Part shown: one piece after another, positions 15,951 to 24,292 of the stretch | Numbering within the stretch: the first letter of the stretch is position 1 | Layout: each line of letters begins with the position of its first letter | NCBI RefSeq assembly: GCF_003019255.1 | Contig: NZ_CP027846.1 | Coordinates: forward strand, 496,001 to 560,000 | Direction: 5' to 3' | Length of the DNA stretch: 64,000 nt | Origin: Staphylococcus kloosii | GTDB taxonomy: Bacteria > Bacillota > Bacilli > Staphylococcales > Staphylococcaceae | Position numbers and translations under genes: made by a program | Notes under the pieces: generated by a model | Databases searched by the model: none | What the model saw: the letters and a program-made list of their open reading frames with translations, nothing else | What the model was told of the DNA's origin: nothing

Positions 15951-17681
15951 ATGACTACAGATAATAAATTAATGGTAAAAAAAATAAACTATACTGTAGA
16001 AAATTTAAATAACACTGTTAAAAAATGGGCGGAAGTAGAAGAAGCAAAATATCTGTTACGTTATCCAACTGTTTATATAATAAATGATAAAAAGAAACAA
16101 CACGAAGTTAATATATATGTTGGAGAAACTGCGGATATCAATAGTAGAACAAAACAACATTTAAATGTAGATTCTAAAATAAAACAATATTGGTGTAATT
16201 TTTCTAATTCAAAAACTTCATCCATGTATGTTATAGGGCACCCTTTTTTTAATAAATCATTAACTTTAGATATAGAGAATAGGTTAATGCAATATTTATC
16301 TAGTGTAGATAATGTAAAATCAATTTTTAATAGTAGAACAAATCAACAAAATGAGTATTATACGTCAGATAAATTGGATGAAATATTTAATAATATATGG
16401 AACTCTTTACATAAAAAAGATGGCGATTTATTTCCGTTAGAAAGTGTGGTGAGAGATTCAGCAATATTTAAAGCATCTCCTTTTCATAAATTGACTCCTG
16501 AGCAAAATAAAGCTAAAGACGAAATCATTTCTAAAATTAAAATAGCCCTCCATCAACATAGTGATAATCAACTTATACTTGTAGAAGGAGAAGCGGGTTC
16601 AGGTAAAACGGTATTAATGAGCACGCTTTTTTATGAATTGAAGCAATTTGAAAACGACGATTTCATGGAAGATTTAGATGTACATCTTTTAATAAATCAT
16701 GAACAACAATTGAAGGTTTATAAACAGATTGCTGAAAAATTGGGATTAACATCTAAAAATCACAATATCATAAAAAAACCTACTAGTTTTATAATAAATA
16801 GAGAGTCTAAAGATAAGGTAGATGTAGTAATCGTTGATGAAGCTCACTTATTATTGACTCAAGGAAAAATGTCATATAAAGGTGAAGGTCATTTAAAAGA
16901 TATTCTTGAAAGAGCAAAAGTAGTAGTTGCAGTATTTGATAGTAAGCAAATACTTAGTAGAGAACAAATATGGGAATTTGATACTTTGAACGAATTAGTT
17001 GAAAGTACAAAGAAAAATGATAATCACATTTTACTGAAAAATCAATTAAGAATAAATAGTAGTGAAGAAACTGTTCAGTGGATTAGAAAATTAATTGATG
17101 AACAAGTTATTAATAAAATTCCATACGATAATAAGGGTTATGATATAAAAATATTTGATAATCCAAAATCATTGGAAAAAGAAATTAGGAAAAAAGCTAA
17201 ATCAACTGAATCTGGAATTTCTAGAGTTTTAGCAACATTTGATTGGAAATATAACGGAAATAAAAAACCACAAGATGATGATTATTGGAAAGTTCAAATA
17301 GGTGATTGGTCGATGCCTTGGAATTTACAACTAAAAACATTACGTGGAGAGAAAAACTGGTCTTGGGCAGAACAAACAAACACTATAAATGAAGTAGGGT
17401 CTACATTTACTATTCAAGGATTTGATTTGAATTATGCTGGAGTAATTATTGGTCCCTCCGTTAAATTTAGAGGTGGCAAAATAATTTTTGATAAAAATGA
17501 AAGTCAAAATTCTAAAGCAACGCAAAATAGAACATTATCTGATAAATCGAAACAAAACTTTGCAGAAGAGTTATTGAAAAATGAATTAAATGTTTTAATG
17601 ACACGTGGAGTTAATGGCTTGTATATATATGCAGTAGATAAAGAATTAAATGAAGCATTGAAAGAAGCTTATAAAGGGTGA
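15951..17681 (+). CDS. GIY-YIG nuclease / DUF2075 helicase fusion (putative phage defence)
   Basis: 576 residues. The N-terminal part (about 38-115) fits a GIY-YIG endonuclease: PTVYII, then IYVGET, Arg66 in SRTKQH, and Glu109 in LDIENRL. The rest is a DUF2075-type P-loop helicase with Walker A EGEAGSGKT (213-220), Walker B VVIVDEAH (292-299), an arginine-containing NQLRINS motif and the C-terminal VGSTFTIQGFDLNYAGVIIG and LNVLMTRG motifs. The ATG at 15951 follows AAAAGGTG; a GTG at 15942 lies inside that site. A MazG-like gene follows four bases later. Fusions of a nuclease to this helicase next to nucleotide hydrolases suggest antiviral function, which is inference. Single-protein nuclease-helicase immunity (Nhi) is known in staphylococci. 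Confidence 0.85.
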   Translation: MTTDNKLMVKKINYTVENLNNTVKKWAEVEEAKYLLRYPTVYIINDKKKQHEVNIYVGETADINSRTKQHLNVDSKIKQYWCNFSNSKTSSMYVIGHPFFNKSLTLDIENRLMQYLSSVDNVKSIFNSRTNQQNEYYTSDKLDEIFNNIWNSLHKKDGDLFPLESVVRDSAIFKASPFHKLTPEQNKAKDEIISKIKIALHQHSDNQLILVEGEAGSGKTVLMSTLFYELKQFENDDFMEDLDVHLLINHEQQLKVYKQIAEKLGLTSKNHNIIKKPTSFIINRESKDKVDVVIVDEAHLLLTQGKMSYKGEGHLKDILERAKVVVAVFDSKQILSREQIWEFDTLNELVESTKKNDNHILLKNQLRINSSEETVQWIRKLIDEQVINKIPYDNKGYDIKIFDNPKSLEKEIRKKAKSTESGISRVLATFDWKYNGNKKPQDDDYWKVQIGDWSMPWNLQLKTLRGEKNWSWAEQTNTINEVGSTFTIQGFDLNYAGVIIGPSVKFRGGKIIFDKNESQNSKATQNRTLSDKSKQNFAEELLKNELNVLMTRGVNGLYIYAVDKELNEALKEAYKG

Positions 17682-17685
17682 GTTT

Positions 17686-18024
17686 ATGGATGAAATTAAG
17701 AATTTAATTAAAGAAGTGAATAAATTTAGAGATGACCGTAATTGGAGGCAGTTTCATAATGAAAAAGATTTAGCTCTATCAATCTCATTAGAAGCTTCCG
17801 AGTTGTTAGAACTGTTTCAATGGAAGGAATCGGAAGAAGTAGTTCAAGACAAAAGGGTTAGGCTAGCAGAAGAATTAGCAGACGTATTAATATATAGTTA
17901 TATGTTAGCTGATAATTTAGATTTTAATATAACTGAAATAGTTGAAGATAAGTTAAAGAAAAATAATATTAAATATCCTATATCAAAAAGTAAGAATAAA
18001 AAAAATAAATACAATAATTTATAA
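17686..18024 (+). CDS. MazG-like nucleotide pyrophosphohydrolase
   Basis: A 112-residue all-helical NTP pyrophosphatase of the MazG/DCTPP type. The magnesium-binding ExxE...ExxD pattern is present: Glu36 and Glu39 in EASELLELFQW, Glu63 and Asp66 in AEELADVLIY. The C-terminus is a lysine-rich tail (SKSKNKKNK). It starts four bases after the nuclease-helicase stop with GGGTGAG upstream, so the two are co-transcribed and likely act together. Hydrolysis of dNTPs or modified nucleotides could starve or signal phage replication; this role is inference. Housekeeping MazG proteins are longer and are not found in such pairs. Confidence 0.87.
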   Translation: MDEIKNLIKEVNKFRDDRNWRQFHNEKDLALSISLEASELLELFQWKESEEVVQDKRVRLAEELADVLIYSYMLADNLDFNITEIVEDKLKKNNIKYPISKSKNKKNKYNNL

Positions 18025-18048
18025 AGACTCCATAATAGGAGTCTTTTT
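18023..18048. terminator. Bidirectional terminator
   Basis: AAAGACTCC and GGAGTCTTT form a 9-bp stem with a 6-base loop, followed by T residues. It separates the defence cassette from the convergent blaI. Confidence 0.9.
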
Positions 18049-18427
18049 ATTTATCGCTAAAATCATTTAAGATATCACGCAGTTCTTTAATTTCTTCAGC
18101 GCTTAGTTCTTCATGTTGTGCAAAGTTAAGGACTAAATTTTTCATGTCTCCGCCATATAATTTATTGAGAAAGTTTTTAGCTGTTTTCAACTTAATATTA
18201 TCTTCTTTAACATTAGATGAGTAATAATAAATACGATCAGCTTTATGTCGCGTCAAAATTTCTTTCTTATATAAACGCGTTATTAGTGTTCGAATAGTTT
18301 TTTCACTGATTTCTTTATATTGTTGAATCTCGAAAACAATTTCGTTAGCAGATGCTGATTTTTTATCCCATATTACATTCATAACGTCCCATTCGGCGGC
18401 GGTTATTTCGATTTGATTATTGAGCAC
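18047..18427 (-). CDS. blaI: Beta-lactamase repressor BlaI
   Basis: A 126-residue winged-helix repressor of the BlaI/MecI family. The DNA-binding domain (about 1-75) includes AAEWDVMNVIWDKKSASANEI (overlapping pieces) and TIRTLITRLYKKEIL. The BlaR1-dependent cleavage bond Asn101-Phe102 in VLNFAQ is at exactly the position known in S. aureus. The start is GTG, matching the overlap of blaR1 and blaI seen in S. aureus. The intended blaR1 stop (18417-18419, in the restored frame) lies inside blaI. The protein clearly differs from plasmid-borne BlaI at many residues, so this is a diverged lineage. Confidence 0.93.
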   Translation of the reverse strand: MLNNQIEITAAEWDVMNVIWDKKSASANEIVFEIQQYKEISEKTIRTLITRLYKKEILTRHKADRIYYYSSNVKEDNIKLKTAKNFLNKLYGGDMKNLVLNFAQHEELSAEEIKELRDILNDFSDK

Positions 18428-18445
18428 TTAAAACACCCATTTCTT

Positions 18446-20173
18446 TTAATATTTCTTTGCTAATAGATTCAGCATTTTTCCCGAAGCATTTTTATCAGAT
18501 AGATGTGTAGAGAAATAATATGTGTCCTGATTCGTTTTTACATAGCCGACAAACCATCCATTCTTATGTTTACCATTTACGATACCTGTTCCAGTTTTAC
18601 CATACAACGCATAGTTATTGTTTTTATTAATCAATAATGATGAGGATAGTTGGTTTTTCTGTGCCTTACTAAAATGACTATTATGTTCCATCAAACGATC
18701 TAAAACGATGACTTGTTCAAGGTTAGAAATTTTTAGATCATTTTCCATCCAGTAAGCATTATAGTTACCCAAATTTTGATTTCCGTAATTTAATTGGTTC
18801 AGTTGGTTGGCTGTATAATTTTTAGGTATTTGATTACTAATACGTTCAAAGTACCAATTAACTGAATTTTGCAGTGCTGTAGTTAAATTTTGATTTTTAT
18901 TCCACGAGGCAAAAGGATAATTTTTATGATCCCATTTTATCATTGAATTACTGCTCGTTATTACATTACGGTCTAGTCCGAACATGGCTAAATAAATTTT
19001 ATAAGTAGAATCCGGAGAATATCTTTTTCTACTTTCTTGTTCATTATAAATATAATACTCATCTTTCTTCGAGCTATACATTACGAATGAACCTTTGTGT
19101 GTAGCAAAGTTTTTACTCTTATCAATGGTCTGATAATTACTCTTTAAAGGCTCCCTGTATTTATTATCGGTTAATGATTGTCCCATTAAAAACTGACTTT
19201 GGAAAATGATTAGAAATAGGCAAAATACATAAGTCAGTATCAAAATCGTTTTTGGCTGCTTTTTAAAATTAATTTTTTTGATATTAATAAGTCTTTTTTT
19301 GAGTAAAGTTTTTTCACCGTTAAATGCATGACTTAATATATTTTTATTGAAAGACTTAAATTTTAAGGCAGACATCATAATCGTCTCGGCATATGTTTTA
19401 AATTCATTTCTTTGAATATTTTTTAACACAAAGATATCAGCTTCAACTTCATTATCATCTGTCATCATACGTTTAACTATAGGCATCAATGGATTATAAC
19501 TCATGATGATAGAAAATATAGTAAAGATAATTAAGTGTAACGTATCTTTATTTTTAGCATGAGCATATTCATGAAATATTATATATTTTAAGCTTTGTTC
19601 TTCCAAATCTTTAAAGTATGCAGTAGGAATTAAAATATAATATTTTCCATACCAAAAAGTTATTGGAGAGGTCACGGATGCTGATTTTTTAATCACAATA
19701 TTAGGTGCTAATTGATAGTTATTTAGTATCTGAATTAACTTATAAGTCTCACCTTTATTTAAATTAGAACTTTGCTTTCTTAATTTATTAATATAAAGCA
19801 ATGAATTTATAAATTTAATACTGAAAACTATGATTAAGACGATCCATAGTATTGTAAATATTGCGTCTATATATTCCCAGTTTACCTTATGAATATTTGT
19901 TGTTAAGTCTTGAACATGATTAGTTGTACTTATATTTTCATTTAAACGCTTAGTGCCACTACTTACATTAGTGTCTTGCTTATCAAAATTAGTAAATTTT
20001 GGCAAAGAGAATTTAAATGGTATGAAAGGGATTAGGCCTGCAATAATAGTGAGGTACCAAATTTTATAACTAAATCTGTAATTAAAATAGCGATCTAAAA
20101 TATATCTAAATAATAATATTAATAGAAATATAATAGTAAAGCTCATTACACTTATTATAAGTAATTTAGCCAC
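18446..20173 (-). CDS. blaR1: Beta-lactam sensor-protease BlaR1, frameshifted at the C-terminus
   Basis: 575 residues as encoded. The N-terminal membrane part carries the zinc protease motif HEYAH. The C-terminal extracellular sensor domain has the acylation site STYK, SVN and KTGTG. The start is GTG at 20173 (VAKLL..., equal to the S. aureus start), with AAGGTGA upstream. Near the end the frame runs ...NASGK-MLNLLAKKY and stops at 18446. Adding one A to the A5 run at 18475-18479 (T5 on the plus strand) restores NAESISKEILKEMGVLSAQ, matching the normal C-terminus and overlapping blaI. The final sensor helix is therefore altered, by real mutation or sequencing error. Confidence 0.9.
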   Translation of the reverse strand: MAKLLIISVMSFTIIFLLILLFRYILDRYFNYRFSYKIWYLTIIAGLIPFIPFKFSLPKFTNFDKQDTNVSSGTKRLNENISTTNHVQDLTTNIHKVNWEYIDAIFTILWIVLIIVFSIKFINSLLYINKLRKQSSNLNKGETYKLIQILNNYQLAPNIVIKKSASVTSPITFWYGKYYILIPTAYFKDLEEQSLKYIIFHEYAHAKNKDTLHLIIFTIFSIIMSYNPLMPIVKRMMTDDNEVEADIFVLKNIQRNEFKTYAETIMMSALKFKSFNKNILSHAFNGEKTLLKKRLINIKKINFKKQPKTILILTYVFCLFLIIFQSQFLMGQSLTDNKYREPLKSNYQTIDKSKNFATHKGSFVMYSSKKDEYYIYNEQESRKRYSPDSTYKIYLAMFGLDRNVITSSNSMIKWDHKNYPFASWNKNQNLTTALQNSVNWYFERISNQIPKNYTANQLNQLNYGNQNLGNYNAYWMENDLKISNLEQVIVLDRLMEHNSHFSKAQKNQLSSSLLINKNNNYALYGKTGTGIVNGKHKNGWFVGYVKTNQDTYYFSTHLSDKNASGKMLNLLAKKY

Positions 20174-20197
20174 GTAGTCACCTTCTTTCAAGTACTA

Positions 20198-20275
20198 ATC
20201 ATAAACGATTGACAACAAGATTACAATTGTAATATCATGAGGCCAGAAAGATTACAACTGTAATATTAGGGGGAT
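20198..20275. promoter_or_regulatory. Divergent bla promoters and two BlaI operators
   Basis: Two near-palindromes, TTACAATTGTAA (20221-20232) and ATTACAACTGTAAT (20251-20264), fit BlaI dyads. The minus-strand blaR1 promoter reads TTGTAA (20226-20221), 17 bases, TATGAT (20203-20198). A TTGACA at 20209-20214 can serve as the blaZ -35. AGGGGG (20268-20273) is the blaZ ribosome site. Confidence 0.85.
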
Positions 20276-20279
20276 TAAT

Positions 20280-21125
20280 ATGAAAAAGTTAATAGTGTTA
20301 ATCGTATGTGCAATCATTTTAAGCGCATGCAATTCAAAGGATTCACATGCCGATGAATTAAAAAATTTAGAAAAGAAATACAATGCTAATGTTGGTGTTT
20401 ACGCATTAGATACTAAGAGCGGTAAGGAAATAAAGTTTAATGCAGATAAGAGGTTTGCTTATGCTTCTACGTCAAAAGCAGTAAATAGTGCAATGTTACT
20501 AGAACAAGTACCATATGATAAGTTAGATAAAAAAGTACATATTAATAAAAGTGATATTGTTGATTACTCACCTGTGTTAGAAAAATACGTTGGCAAGGAT
20601 ATAACTGTAAAAGAGCTTATTAAAGCTTCAATGATGTACAGTGATAACACAGCAAATAATAAAATTATTGATGAACTTGGTGGCTATAAACAAATTAGAA
20701 AAAATTTAAAAGAATTAGGGGATAACACGACTCAACCATCTAGATACGAGCCAGACCTAAATAATTACTCACCAAAAGATAAAAGAGATACTTCAACGCC
20801 TAAAGCATACGGCAAGACTATGAAGAAATTGATTGAAAAAGATGATTTAAGTAAAAAGAACATAGATTTCTTACTTGATTTAATGTTTAACAATAAAAAC
20901 GGTGACACTTTGATAAAAGATGGGGTTTCTAAAAAATACAAAGTTGCAGATAAAAGTGGTCAAGCCCTAACGTATGCTTCTAGAAATGACATTGCATACG
21001 TTTATCCTAAAGGACAATCTAAACCAATTGTATTAGTTATTTTCACAAATAAAGATGACAAAAATGCTAAGCCAAATGATAAATTAATAAGCGAAACTGC
21101 TAAAAAAGTAATGAAAGAATTTTAA
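20280..21125 (+). CDS. blaZ: Class A beta-lactamase BlaZ (divergent)
   Basis: 281 residues, the usual BlaZ length. It has a lipobox LSAC (Cys17), so a membrane-bound form as well as a released one is expected. Catalytic motifs are complete: STSK with Ser63 (Ambler 70), SDN at 121, EPDLN with Glu157 (Ambler 166) and KSG at 225. The protein hydrolyses penicillins. Compared with remembered S. aureus PC1 it shares long identical blocks (KYNA, YALDTKSGKE, KVADKSGQA) but has many substitutions, consistent with a species-specific chromosomal allele. No transposon genes flank the locus. Confidence 0.95.
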   Translation: MKKLIVLIVCAIILSACNSKDSHADELKNLEKKYNANVGVYALDTKSGKEIKFNADKRFAYASTSKAVNSAMLLEQVPYDKLDKKVHINKSDIVDYSPVLEKYVGKDITVKELIKASMMYSDNTANNKIIDELGGYKQIRKNLKELGDNTTQPSRYEPDLNNYSPKDKRDTSTPKAYGKTMKKLIEKDDLSKKNIDFLLDLMFNNKNGDTLIKDGVSKKYKVADKSGQALTYASRNDIAYVYPKGQSKPIVLVIFTNKDDKNAKPNDKLISETAKKVMKEF

Positions 21126-21131
21126 GGATCA

Positions 21132-21176
21132 TAACGCCATAACGTATATAGAAATTATATACGTTGTGGCGTTTTT
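21132..21176 (+). terminator. Terminator after blaZ
   Basis: AACGCCATAACGTATATA pairs with TATATACGTTGTGGCGTT (one wobble) across a 5-base loop and is followed by TTTTT. Confidence 0.92.
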
Positions 21177-21181
21177 TATTA

Positions 21182-22378
21182 TTAATGCTTACCTTTTATA
21201 AACGTGATACCAATAAAACTTAATAATGCCACAATGATACCACCTGAACCGAAAATAAGTCCCAAACTTACAATCGGAGTAAGTACACCAATTATCCCTA
21301 AAGATAATGTATCAGCTGCATAATTTGATGTTGAAGATAAGCTGAATACTTTGCCCATTAAATGCGGTGGCGTTTGTGTTTGTATAGCAATTGAACGTGT
21401 TAATCCTTCGATTGATTGTCCTATTCCAATAAGTACAGCTGCTAAATATATAAATATTGCGTTAGGTGAAATGGCAATTATAAATAAACCAATGCCCCAG
21501 ATAAAAACGCCGATGCTAAATTTAAGAATAATATATTTGGCAGTTAATAATCCTACAATTAATGACATAATTAGCGAAGCTACACCTAAAAATGATGTTG
21601 CTAAACCATAGACTCCGACACCAGCATGTAGATTTTTAGTTATAAATAGTGGTAATGCAACACGCCATAAACCTGTGTTAATAGCGATACAGATAAATTG
21701 AATAATAATAATATAAGGTATTGTTTTTACTGTTTTTAAAAAGTTCCATGCTAATTTAAAGTCTTCTTTAGTATTCGTTGTTGATACATCAAGATGTTTA
21801 TCTTTTTTAATTAATGAATTTGCTATAAAGCCTAAAAAGAGTAAGGCGCTACATATGTAAAACACACCAACATTACCGACTAGAAAAACCAACACACCAA
21901 CGAATGCAGGTAACACAATATTTGAGCCGCGTTGTAAACTATCAATTAATGCATTTGAAGTTGCTAAATCTTCTTCTGTAATTAAATCTGGCAGTAATGC
22001 TCTGAATGCAGGATCAGTGAAACAGTTAATAATTGTAATAATAGTAGAAATGCTTAACAATGTTACGTAATTTAACGATGAAGTAAAGGCTAGTATAGGT
22101 ATTAATAGGATAATAAAAGCTAAGACAAAATCTGACAGTACGAGTATTTTACGTTTATTATGTCTATCTGAAAATGCACCACCAAGCACGCCAAATAATA
22201 TAAACGGTAGTGTCTGGCTCATTACCATAAGTGATAACTTCCAAGCAGAATGATGCGTAAGGTCAATCGTGAACCATATAAGTTGCAGTGAAAATAATAC
22301 AAAGCAACTACTTCTAAGAAAATTACCTATTAATAAATAACTAAAGTTTTTATTTTGTAAAACCGTTAAATAGTTCAT
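21182..22378 (-). CDS. MFS efflux-type transporter
   Basis: About 398 residues with some twelve membrane segments. It shows the GGAFSDRHNKRKILVLSD motif between segments 2 and 3 that marks major facilitator exporters of the EntS/MefA-like group. The start at 22378 (MNYLTVLQNKNF) follows AAGAAGG; a 62-residue upstream extension in the same frame is hydrophilic, unlike a transporter, and lacks a ribosome site. The substrate is unknown; drug or siderophore export is typical of the group. It is convergent with blaZ but has its own promoter and is probably unrelated to it. Confidence 0.82.
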   Translation of the reverse strand: MNYLTVLQNKNFSYLLIGNFLRSSCFVLFSLQLIWFTIDLTHHSAWKLSLMVMSQTLPFILFGVLGGAFSDRHNKRKILVLSDFVLAFIILLIPILAFTSSLNYVTLLSISTIITIINCFTDPAFRALLPDLITEEDLATSNALIDSLQRGSNIVLPAFVGVLVFLVGNVGVFYICSALLFLGFIANSLIKKDKHLDVSTTNTKEDFKLAWNFLKTVKTIPYIIIIQFICIAINTGLWRVALPLFITKNLHAGVGVYGLATSFLGVASLIMSLIVGLLTAKYIILKFSIGVFIWGIGLFIIAISPNAIFIYLAAVLIGIGQSIEGLTRSIAIQTQTPPHLMGKVFSLSSTSNYAADTLSLGIIGVLTPIVSLGLIFGSGGIIVALLSFIGITFIKGKH

Positions 22379-22453
22379 CGATAAAACCTTCTTACGTTTA
22401 AAATTACAATTATTGTATGAAATTTTTAATATTGATGTCAACTTAGTTTTCGA

Positions 22454-22487
22454 TAAAAAAAGATCTAACCAAAAGTGGCTAGATCTT
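22454..22487 (-). terminator. Terminator of the monooxygenase-like gene
   Basis: On the minus strand AAGATCTAGCC pairs with GGTTAGATCTT, followed by a run of T residues. Confidence 0.88.
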
Positions 22488-22499
22488 ATAAATGTTCTC

Positions 22500-22841
22500 T
22501 TAATTGATATGGTTTTTAACAAATTCATGTACTCTGTCGTTCTCTCTGTCATTAGGTTCTGCATTGTAAATTGTTATTTCATATGAATTAGGTTGTAAAA
22601 GAGGGCGTCTCAAGGCACTAAATTTGCGATGATGTTCAGTTTTATCATGTTTATCAAATAATGTTTCGTTTTCCCATTTTTCTAAAACAAAGACTCCGTT
22701 ATCATTTTCTGGATCTGGATAATGCATGTAACTAATGTTTCCAGGTTCTTTTCTAGTTTCTCTGATGTTTTCTTGGCAATATTCTAAAACTTCGTCGCGT
22801 TTACCTTCTTTGCATAGATAATAAGCTGTTACGATTAACAT
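22500..22841 (-). CDS. Antibiotic-biosynthesis-monooxygenase (ABM) domain protein
   Basis: A 113-residue single-domain protein. The ABM fold is suggested by VTAYYLCKEGKRDEVLEYC, GNISYMHYPDPEND, VFVLEKWENETLFDKH and the following HHRKF. Related small proteins are YgiN-type quinol monooxygenases or heme/quinone-handling dimers. AGGAGATG precedes the start. It has its own terminator, and the upstream hydrolase gene is 31 bases away on the same strand, so the two may be co-transcribed. The specific substrate cannot be read from sequence. Confidence 0.78.
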   Translation of the reverse strand: MLIVTAYYLCKEGKRDEVLEYCQENIRETRKEPGNISYMHYPDPENDNGVFVLEKWENETLFDKHDKTEHHRKFSALRRPLLQPNSYEITIYNAEPNDRENDRVHEFVKNHIN

Positions 22842-22872
22842 ACTAGCATCTCCTCATTAGTCTTTTGATAAC

Positions 22873-23796
22873 TTATAAATATTTTTTATACCACTCTAAG
22901 GCTTGGGTACTTGATTGGTCAAAGTTCACATTATAAGGGTCGAAGTGACCGCCAGGCATGATATTTAAAGACTTAGGTTCAAGTGCTGTCTCATAAGCTT
23001 GTAAAGCTAAATCTGAAGGTGTGATAATATCATCTTTAGCAACAAGCATTAATAAAGGTTTAGGGCTAATAAATGGAACCATATTTCCAGGGTTATAATA
23101 CTGAGAAAACTCAACTGAGCGCAAAGTTACTTTATTTACAGCATTGTTATATTTTTCGTGGCCATCTCCATACCAGTCGATAGCATCTTGTGAGTTATAT
23201 ATGCCTTTATCGTTGTTAAATTCAGGGATTACTTTAGTATAAGTAGGAGCTTTACCTTGCTGACGATTTATTCTATCTTGAGCAAATTCATCTTGTTTTG
23301 CTTTTAGTGCATCACCAGTCATACGGCGCTTACTTGTTTCCGAACCGCTTATCGTTGGAACTTGGGCAACGACACATTTAACTCTAGCATCACTTGCACC
23401 AACCATTAATACATGACCGCCACTGTAACTAGAGCCCCAAATACCAATGCGATTAGCATCTATTTCAGGTAATGTAGATGCATATGTTATCGCATGCTTA
23501 TAACCTTCTATTTGTTCCCAAGGATTTATTTCGTAGCGCGGTTCACCATCGCTGTCACCAAAGTTTTTATGATCGTATACGAGTACAGCATAACCATTTT
23601 GGGAAAATTTACGCGCATAGGGTGCTAACCCCATTTCTTTTATAGCTGAGAAACCGTGGGCCATGATAATACATGGTAAAGGTTTTGTACGTTCAGAAGG
23701 TAAGTATAGCCACCCTCTTAAAGTTGTACCATCAGCGTTAAAACTAATGTCAAGCATTTCAATATTTGTGTTATTTTGTTGAGTCAATTTGTTCAT
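22873..23796 (-). CDS. Alpha/beta hydrolase (S15/dienelactone-hydrolase-like)
   Basis: About 307 residues. Oxyanion-type motif IIMAHGFSAIKEM is followed by nucleophile Ser in GSSYSGGH, Asp in KDDIITP and His in PGGHFDPY, giving a complete catalytic triad. There is no signal peptide, so it is cytoplasmic. The start at 23796 is preferred. A longer in-frame ATG at 23832 sits in the middle of a 30-bp perfect palindrome that looks like an operator. It lies upstream of the ABM gene on the same strand. Esterase or peptidase action on a small xenobiotic is possible but unproven. Confidence 0.8.
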   Translation of the reverse strand: MNKLTQQNNTNIEMLDISFNADGTTLRGWLYLPSERTKPLPCIIMAHGFSAIKEMGLAPYARKFSQNGYAVLVYDHKNFGDSDGEPRYEINPWEQIEGYKHAITYASTLPEIDANRIGIWGSSYSGGHVLMVGASDARVKCVVAQVPTISGSETSKRRMTGDALKAKQDEFAQDRINRQQGKAPTYTKVIPEFNNDKGIYNSQDAIDWYGDGHEKYNNAVNKVTLRSVEFSQYYNPGNMVPFISPKPLLMLVAKDDIITPSDLALQAYETALEPKSLNIMPGGHFDPYNVNFDQSSTQALEWYKKYL

Positions 23797-23817
23797 CTCT
23801 TTTTTTAAAAATTTAAT

Positions 23818-23847
23818 AAAACGTTCTAACATTAATGTTAGAACGTT
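23818..23847. promoter_or_regulatory. 30-bp perfect palindrome, candidate operator
   Basis: Half-site AAACGTTCTAACATT is followed directly by its reverse complement, without a loop. On the minus strand a promoter (TTGAAC 23863-23858, 17 bases, TAACAT 23840-23835) overlaps it. Uninterrupted symmetry of this length suits a TetR- or MarR-type dimer site more than a terminator. No regulator gene is adjacent. Confidence 0.65.
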
Positions 23848-23864
23848 TATATTGTCAGTTCAAA

Positions 23865-24086
23865 TTATTTACTTTTAAACATGTATGCTAAAACACCGAT
23901 TAAACTAAATGTAAATACTGCAAATACGATGTTCATAATTACTAAAGTTTCGATAATTACTGAGTCTTTACCTAAACGTTCAAAGGCGTTTTGTTGCATT
24001 TCTTGTTGTGTATTCCAATCTCCTTCGGCACGTGAAGGTTTTTCTTCGATATCTTTTTCCATTCTGTCATCAATTCTACTCATCAT
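23865..24086 (-). CDS. Small single-pass membrane protein
   Basis: 73 residues: a charged, Gln/Glu-rich cytoplasmic-like N-terminal half (RMEKDIEEKPSRAEGDW, then QQEMQQNAFERLG), then one membrane segment (about 46-69) ending MFKSK. GGAGGG precedes two adjacent ATG codons (24086 and 24083); either may be used, the second having the better spacing. I do not recognise the family. The gene is followed by the palindrome-containing promoter of the hydrolase. Confidence 0.68.
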   Translation of the reverse strand: MMSRIDDRMEKDIEEKPSRAEGDWNTQQEMQQNAFERLGKDSVIIETLVIMNIVFAVFTFSLIGVLAYMFKSK

Positions 24087-24292
24087 GAATCCCTCCATTT
24101 TGTTACTAATAATTATTTTCCCTATAAATGAGCATATAAATCATACACACTTTAGATACTAATTAAGAGGGAACTAATCTAAAAACAGCCAATAATAAAA
24201 TATTTAGTTAAAAATTTGAAAAAATAGATGAATTTAAAGTTTTTATTGTTCGAAATAGGTTATTGGAATATAAATTAATTTTAAAGAGGTGT

